DNA of 9,545 nt from an uncultured Chloroflexota bacterium (GTDB lineage Bacteria > Chloroflexota > Dehalococcoidia > UBA3495). How positions within the stretch are numbered: the stretch's first letter is position 1; every line of letters begins with the position of its first letter. Shown piece by piece: positions 6,169 through 9,545 of this stretch. The translations under genes were made by a program, and so were the position numbers. The stretch spans positions 1 to 9,545 of the forward strand of contig CAJWBT010000067.1 of the NCBI GenBank assembly GCA_913020235.1. The letters run 5' to 3'. The notes beneath the pieces were generated by a model. The model ran no database searches and was not told where the DNA came from. It worked only from the letters and a program-made list of their open reading frames with translations.

Positions 6169-6195
6169 GCGGTGGCAACGGGCGTGTTGCCCCGC
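6169..6195 (-). promoter_or_regulatory. Hairpin in the leader of the crotonase operon
   Basis: GCGG-T-GGCAAC (6169-6179) pairs with GTTGCCCCGC (6186-6195): a 10-bp stem with one bulged base and a 6-base loop. It lies between the ligase stop and the crotonase start, about 65 bases before the crotonase ATG. No T-run follows on the minus strand, so it is not a clear terminator. It may be a processing or stabilising structure, or chance in GC-rich DNA. Confidence 0.35.
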
Positions 6196-6272
6196 TTGCG
6201 GCTCTCCTTGCTGGCTGGAGGCAAGCTATCCGGCTACCCGCGCCCCAAGGAGGCTCCTACTTGACGAAGGCC

Positions 6273-6302
6273 AGCATAACAGTGCCCTCCGGCGCCGGTC
6301 AA
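6273..6302 (-). promoter_or_regulatory. Possible promoter of the crotonase/CoA-transferase genes
   Basis: Minus-strand TTGACC (6302-6297; 5 of 6 with consensus) and TATGCT (6278-6273; 4 of 6) are 18 bases apart, and a TG one base before the -10 box gives an extended -10 form. The -35 box overlaps the TGA stop of the ligase gene (6301-6299). Transcription would begin near 6266, leaving a leader of about 160 bases before the crotonase ATG. It explains the 192-base gap in an otherwise tightly packed gene row. Confidence 0.4.
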
Positions 6303-8059
6303 CGGCCCTCTGCGTCCATGGTTCCCGAGCCATCCGCGGCCGCGTCCCGCAACACCCGGCGCAGCACCTTGCCCGCCCCGCTGATGGGAAGGCGGTCCCG
6401 GAGTTCCACGACCCGAGGCACCTTGTAGGCGGCCAGCTCCCGGCGGCAGAATTCCACGATCGCCTCTTTGGCCGCTTCGTCTGAATGGAAGCCGTGATTC
6501 TCCTTTAGCACCACCACCGCCTTGACCGTCTCCCCCCGGTAGCTGTCGGGCACCCCGACGACCGCCGCCGCCCGGATGTGAGGGTGCTGGTAGAGCACCT
6601 CCTCCACCTCCCGCGGCCAGACCTTGAAACCGGCGGCATTGATCACGTCCTTCTTGCGGTCGACGATACGGAAATATCCATCCTCATCCATGGTGGCCAG
6701 GTCGCCGGTGAAGAGCCATCCGTCGCGGAGGGCCGCGCCGGTCTCCCCCGGGTTATTCCAGTAGCCCTGCATCACCTGGGGGCCTCGCAGCACCAGCTCC
6801 CCGACTTGGCCCACGGGCAGCACCTCTGTCCCCTCCTCGGCGTCCACGATGCGGGCGTCGGTGTCGGGCAATGGGACACCGATGGAGCCGGCCCGGGCCC
6901 GGTGGACGGGGTTGACGTGGGTCAAAGGCGAGGTCTCGGTCAGCCCATATCCCTCGATGAGCACTTCATGGCCCACCAGATGGTCGAAGGCCAGTTTCAC
7001 CGCCGCCGGCAGAGAGGCGGCGCTGGTCCGGCTGGCCCGGAGGGAGGAAAGGTCGAAGGACGGGGCCTCCCGCTGGTTGAGCAGGGCGATGTACATGGTG
7101 GGGACGCCCAGGAAACGGGTGGCCCGATAGTCCTGAACGGCCTGGAGCACGCCCAGGGGATTGAACCGGCGGAACAGCACGATGGTGGCCCCGGCGGCCA
7201 GGGGCACGTTCATCACCCCCGCAATCCCCCCGATGTGAAACAGGGGCAGGGCGGCGATGAAGACCTCTTCCCCTTCCCGGTACCCGAACCAGGTCTTGAA
7301 CTGGAGGGTGTTGACCACCAGGTTTTGGTGGGTGAGCATACTCCCCTTGGGCACGCCCGTGGTGCCCCCGGTGTAGGGCAGAAAGGCCAGGTCCCGGACG
7401 GGGTCGATGCCGGGGTACCGGTAGGGGCGCATGGCCGTGCGCCCTTTCTGCGATTCCACCAGGGCTTCCATCAAATGGACTTCCCAGTCCAGCGAATCGA
7501 CCTTCCGGTCCGGCAAATGGCCCCCCCGGTCCGGCGAGTGGACCTCCCGCCCCGATGCTTGGGTCCGTCCATCCGGCGGACCTCCGGTGACGATGACGTG
7601 CCGCAGGTCGGTATTCGGGGCCACTTGCTCCACCAGCGGATAGAGACCGGCCTCGCAGAGGATGGCCTTGGCCCCCGAGTCCCGGAGCTGGTGGCCCAGC
7701 TCCTCGCCCCGGTACATGGGGTTGCAGGGCACCACCACGGCCCCGGCCTTGAGGATGCCGTAGAACCCCACAACCAGGGCGGGCGAGTTCTGAAGGAAGT
7801 AGGCCACCCGGTCTCCCCGGCCGATGCCCAGAGCCGACAACGCCGCGGCGAACCGGTCCGACTCGCCGTCCAGGTCGGCGTAGCTCTTGACGCCCAACTC
7901 CCGGCCCTTGGCGCCGTCGTAGAAGATGAGGGCGGCACGGTCCGGGAAGCGGGCGGCGGATTCCTGGAGGAGACGGTAGAAGGGGACCTCAGGATAGCGG
8001 ATGCTTTTCGGCACACCGGGAGGGTAATGCTGAAACCACGGCCGGTCCGTCGAAGCCAT
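6299..8059 (-). CDS. AMP-forming acyl-CoA ligase (fatty-acid-CoA ligase type)
   Basis: A 586-residue member of the ANL adenylating family; it activates a carboxylic acid with ATP to an acyl-AMP and then transfers it to CoA. Motifs in order: the phosphate-binding TGGTTGVPKG (230-239), GYGLTET (370-376), TGD of the hydroxyl-binding motif (451-453), the hinge DRKKD (467-471), and the catalytic lysine in PISGAGKVLRR (Lys564). All key residues are present, so it should be active. General pattern is closest to long-chain or medium-chain fatty acid ligases, but the substrate is not fixed by these motifs. The ATG at 8059 is preferred to one 18 codons upstream inside porB; it lies 13 bases after the porB stop, with GAGGT about 10 bases upstream. 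A tandem heptapeptide repeat (170-197) enlarges the surface loop before the phosphate-binding motif. It shares the porAB transcription unit. Confidence 0.92.
   Translation of the reverse strand: MASTDRPWFQHYPPGVPKSIRYPEVPFYRLLQESAARFPDRAALIFYDGAKGRELGVKSYADLDGESDRFAAALSALGIGRGDRVAYFLQNSPALVVGFYGILKAGAVVVPCNPMYRGEELGHQLRDSGAKAILCEAGLYPLVEQVAPNTDLRHVIVTGGPPDGRTQASGREVHSPDRGGHLPDRKVDSLDWEVHLMEALVESQKGRTAMRPYRYPGIDPVRDLAFLPYTGGTTGVPKGSMLTHQNLVVNTLQFKTWFGYREGEEVFIAALPLFHIGGIAGVMNVPLAAGATIVLFRRFNPLGVLQAVQDYRATRFLGVPTMYIALLNQREAPSFDLSSLRASRTSAASLPAAVKLAFDHLVGHEVLIEGYGLTETSPLTHVNPVHRARAGSIGVPLPDTDARIVDAEEGTEVLPVGQVGELVLRGPQVMQGYWNNPGETGAALRDGWLFTGDLATMDEDGYFRIVDRKKDVINAAGFKVWPREVEEVLYQHPHIRAAAVVGVPDSYRGETVKAVVVLKENHGFHSDEAAKEAIVEFCRRELAAYKVPRVVELRDRLPISGAGKVLRRVLRDAAADGSGTMDAEGR
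7469..7552 (-). repeat. Four-copy 21-base in-frame tandem repeat inside the ligase gene
   Basis: Residues 170-197 of the ligase read as four seven-residue units: GREVHSP, DRGGHLP, DRKVDSL, DWEVHLM. The DNA shows the same 21-base period, with units carrying a diverged GGTCCGGCRARTGG-like core on the plus strand. It lies in the variable stretch between the N-terminal subdomain and the phosphate-binding loop, where length variation is tolerated, so it probably arose by slippage and forms a surface loop. Confidence 0.7.
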
Positions 8060-8072
8060 CAGCCGGGAGACC

Positions 8073-8936
8073 TCAGGCGCCGAAGCCGGTTTGCAGCTTG
8101 GACAGCATATCATCCAGCTCCTTCACATACCCCTCCATGGACTGAATGTCGGCATCGGTGAGGTGGGCGTAGCGGCGCTGGGCCGCAACGTACTCCCGCA
8201 CGGTCGCCTTGCTCGGGATGTTCTGGCGATCGAAAACGCCGTCCTTCCACTCGAACAGGGGCCATATCCCGCTGTTAACGGCCAGACGGGACACCTCGAT
8301 TCCCTTGTCATCGTCGTAGCCCCAGGAGGGGTTGCAGGGGGTGAGGATCTGGATAAAGGCGGGGAGCCGGGTCACCGCGTTCCTGATCTTCCGCTCCAGG
8401 TCTTGCGGATGTGAGGTGGCGGCGGTGGCCACGTACTCGGCGCCGCTGAACATGAGCATCAGGGTGAAGTGTTTGGGATGGCGCAGCTTGCCGGAGGGAC
8501 GCACACCGGTGCGGGCCATGGGGTGGGTGCTGCCGGTGGCGTGGCTGCCGCTGGCGGCGTGGGCCTGGTTATCGCAGACCACGTGGAGGTACTTGTAGCC
8601 TTGCTGGAAGCCGGTGGCCAGGTCCTCCAGTCCGAGGTCCACCTGGCCGTCGCCGTCGATGACCACTATTGGGCGGTCGATTCCCCGCACCTGCATGGCG
8701 GTGAGCATCCCGACCACTCCGCTATCATGGGTGCCCAGGCCGCTGCGCTGGAGAAAGTCCCGGCCGATGCCGCACCCCTGACCGAAGACGACGGGCTTCT
8801 GGTCGCCTAACACGTCGAAGACCACGTGCATCACCAGGCGGGCCGCCAGGTTCTCCGGGCACCCTGGACATTGATTGGCCGTTACGTTCATGAAGACCCG
8901 CTGCTCCGGGGTCTCCATAACCATCTTTATGGGCAT
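8073..8936 (-). CDS. porB: 2-oxoacid:ferredoxin oxidoreductase, beta subunit (PorB type)
   Basis: A 287-residue thiamine diphosphate-binding subunit. The enzyme oxidatively decarboxylates a 2-oxo acid such as pyruvate to acyl-CoA, reducing ferredoxin, and can run in reverse. Four cysteines in the family positions for the [4Fe-4S] cluster are visible: Cys23 and Cys26 (CPGC), Cys55 (GQGCGIG) and Cys201 (TPCNPSWGYDD). The cofactor motif is GDG (95-97) and DN (122-123). The C-terminal RLAVNSGIWPLFEWKDG matches PorB. The usual HGRxxAxAxG segment after the third Cys is replaced by GTHDSGVVGMLTAMQ (68-82), so it belongs to a divergent branch. The ATG at 8936 has GGGAG 6 bases upstream and follows the alpha subunit by 39 bases. 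Pyruvate is the default substrate; branched-chain 2-oxo acids (VorB) are possible. Confidence 0.88.
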   Translation of the reverse strand: MPIKMVMETPEQRVFMNVTANQCPGCPENLAARLVMHVVFDVLGDQKPVVFGQGCGIGRDFLQRSGLGTHDSGVVGMLTAMQVRGIDRPIVVIDGDGQVDLGLEDLATGFQQGYKYLHVVCDNQAHAASGSHATGSTHPMARTGVRPSGKLRHPKHFTLMLMFSGAEYVATAATSHPQDLERKIRNAVTRLPAFIQILTPCNPSWGYDDDKGIEVSRLAVNSGIWPLFEWKDGVFDRQNIPSKATVREYVAAQRRYAHLTDADIQSMEGYVKELDDMLSKLQTGFGA

Positions 8937-8975
8937 AAGTTGCTCCCTTTAAGCGTGGTTCAGCGACACTTGGCG

Positions 8976-9545
8976 CTACTTCCCCAAAGCACGGGCCAGC
9001 ATCTCCTCATCCTCGATAACCTGGAAGTGCCACCCCAGGGCCTCATCCGGATGGCCCTGCCGCGCCGCGGCCAGGGCTTCTTCAGCCATGTACATCACGC
9101 TGCAGTGGGTAACGTCCCGGCCGCCCAGGCCCACAATGCGGCCCAGCACCAGGGGAGGCTGCGGCTGGCCGAACAGGGCGCTGCGCAGGTCCTGGTAGAC
9201 GGCGGCCACCGGGTTCCGGTCCAGCACCACCACGGCCTTGACCCCTTTCAGGGCCTCAACCAGGTCCTCGCCAGGGAATGGCCGGAGGGTGTGGACCTTC
9301 ACCATCCCCACGGCCTTCCCTTGTTCGCGGAGCCGGTCGATGGCGTAGCGGGAAGTGGCGGCCAGGGAGCCCATGGCCACGATGGCTACCTCGGCCTCCT
9401 CCAGCTTGTAAGTCTCGATCAGGCCACCGTAACCCCGGCCGACCAGGTCCACGTACTCCCGGTGGACCTGCTTCACCAGGTTCTTGGCGCTGACGTTGAG
9501 GGCCCGGTCCATCTGGTAGCGGCGCTCCATGTACTCCCGGTCCAC
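8976..9545 (-). CDS. porA: 2-oxoacid:ferredoxin oxidoreductase, alpha subunit, C-terminal part
   Basis: The frame is open to the right edge, so this is the last 189 residues of a subunit that is usually near 390. It covers the transketolase C-terminal-like domain: EVAIVAMGSLAATSRYAI (about 52-69), VKVHTLRPFPGEDLVEAL (about 82-99), VKAVVVLDRN (about 102-111) and LGRIVGLGGRDV (about 134-145), all characteristic of PorA. This subunit pairs with PorB to build the active site and the ferredoxin route. Gamma and delta subunits, if separate, should lie beyond the right edge. The V/M at the edge is an internal residue, not a start. Pyruvate or another 2-oxo acid is the substrate; family confidence is high, specificity is not. 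Confidence 0.88.
   Translation of the reverse strand: MDREYMERRYQMDRALNVSAKNLVKQVHREYVDLVGRGYGGLIETYKLEEAEVAIVAMGSLAATSRYAIDRLREQGKAVGMVKVHTLRPFPGEDLVEALKGVKAVVVLDRNPVAAVYQDLRSALFGQPQPPLVLGRIVGLGGRDVTHCSVMYMAEEALAAARQGHPDEALGWHFQVIEDEEMLARALGK

Noticed and set aside
6174..6191. Intrinsic terminator after the ligase gene
   Set aside because: The stem is good but no T-run follows on the minus strand, so it is listed only as a leader hairpin.
6578..8161. Long plus-strand open frame of 527 codons antisense to the ligase gene
   Set aside because: It is low-complexity, His/Gly/Val-rich, without any family signature or Shine-Dalgarno, and mirrors the GC-rich codon pattern of the ligase on the other strand.

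Overview
This window is GC-rich bacterial DNA in which every convincing gene lies on the minus strand, so transcription runs from base 9545 towards base 1. The 2-oxoacid:ferredoxin oxidoreductase, the wealth of CoA-transferase, crotonase and acyl-CoA ligase genes, the lipobox-type solute-binding lipoprotein and the NarL-like DNA-binding domain fit a member of the Chloroflexota (SAR202 or Dehalococcoidia-like). That assignment is inference from gene content and style; there is no rRNA or other marker gene here.

Right part (9545 to about 5300): the C-terminal part of a porA-type alpha subunit, a complete porB-type beta subunit (four Fe-S cysteines and the thiamine diphosphate motif visible), then an AMP-forming acyl-CoA ligase 13 bases after porB. 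A possible promoter overlaps the ligase stop codon. After a leader with one hairpin comes a crotonase-fold protein that lacks both usual hydratase glutamates.

Middle part (5304 to 2814): two adjacent family III (CaiB/BaiF) CoA-transferases. The upstream one has Gln where the catalytic Asp is expected; the downstream one has the Asp. Together with the ligase and crotonase they look like a pathway that activates an organic acid to its CoA thioester, processes the acyl chain and moves CoA between acids, with the oxidoreductase making or consuming acyl-CoA and exchanging electrons with ferredoxin. The substrate cannot be read from the sequence.

Gap (2813 to 2394): no gene. It holds an imperfect inverted repeat of a REP/MITE-like kind, a perfect 40-base palindrome and a promoter with a consensus -35 box.

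Left part (2393 to 1): a small secreted or membrane-anchored protein, a 12-helix MFS transporter translationally coupled to it, and a LuxR/NarL-type helix-turn-helix frame overlapping the transporter's 3' end with no receiver domain. A promoter with a perfect TATAAT box sits on the HTH gene's last codons and drives a structured leader and a polar amino acid ABC transporter binding lipoprotein (AapJ/BztA type), which runs off the left edge.

The most notable points are the two enzymes with missing catalytic residues side by side in one operon, the orphan HTH domain abutting the MFS gene, the perfect palindrome, and a four-copy seven-residue tandem repeat inside the ligase.
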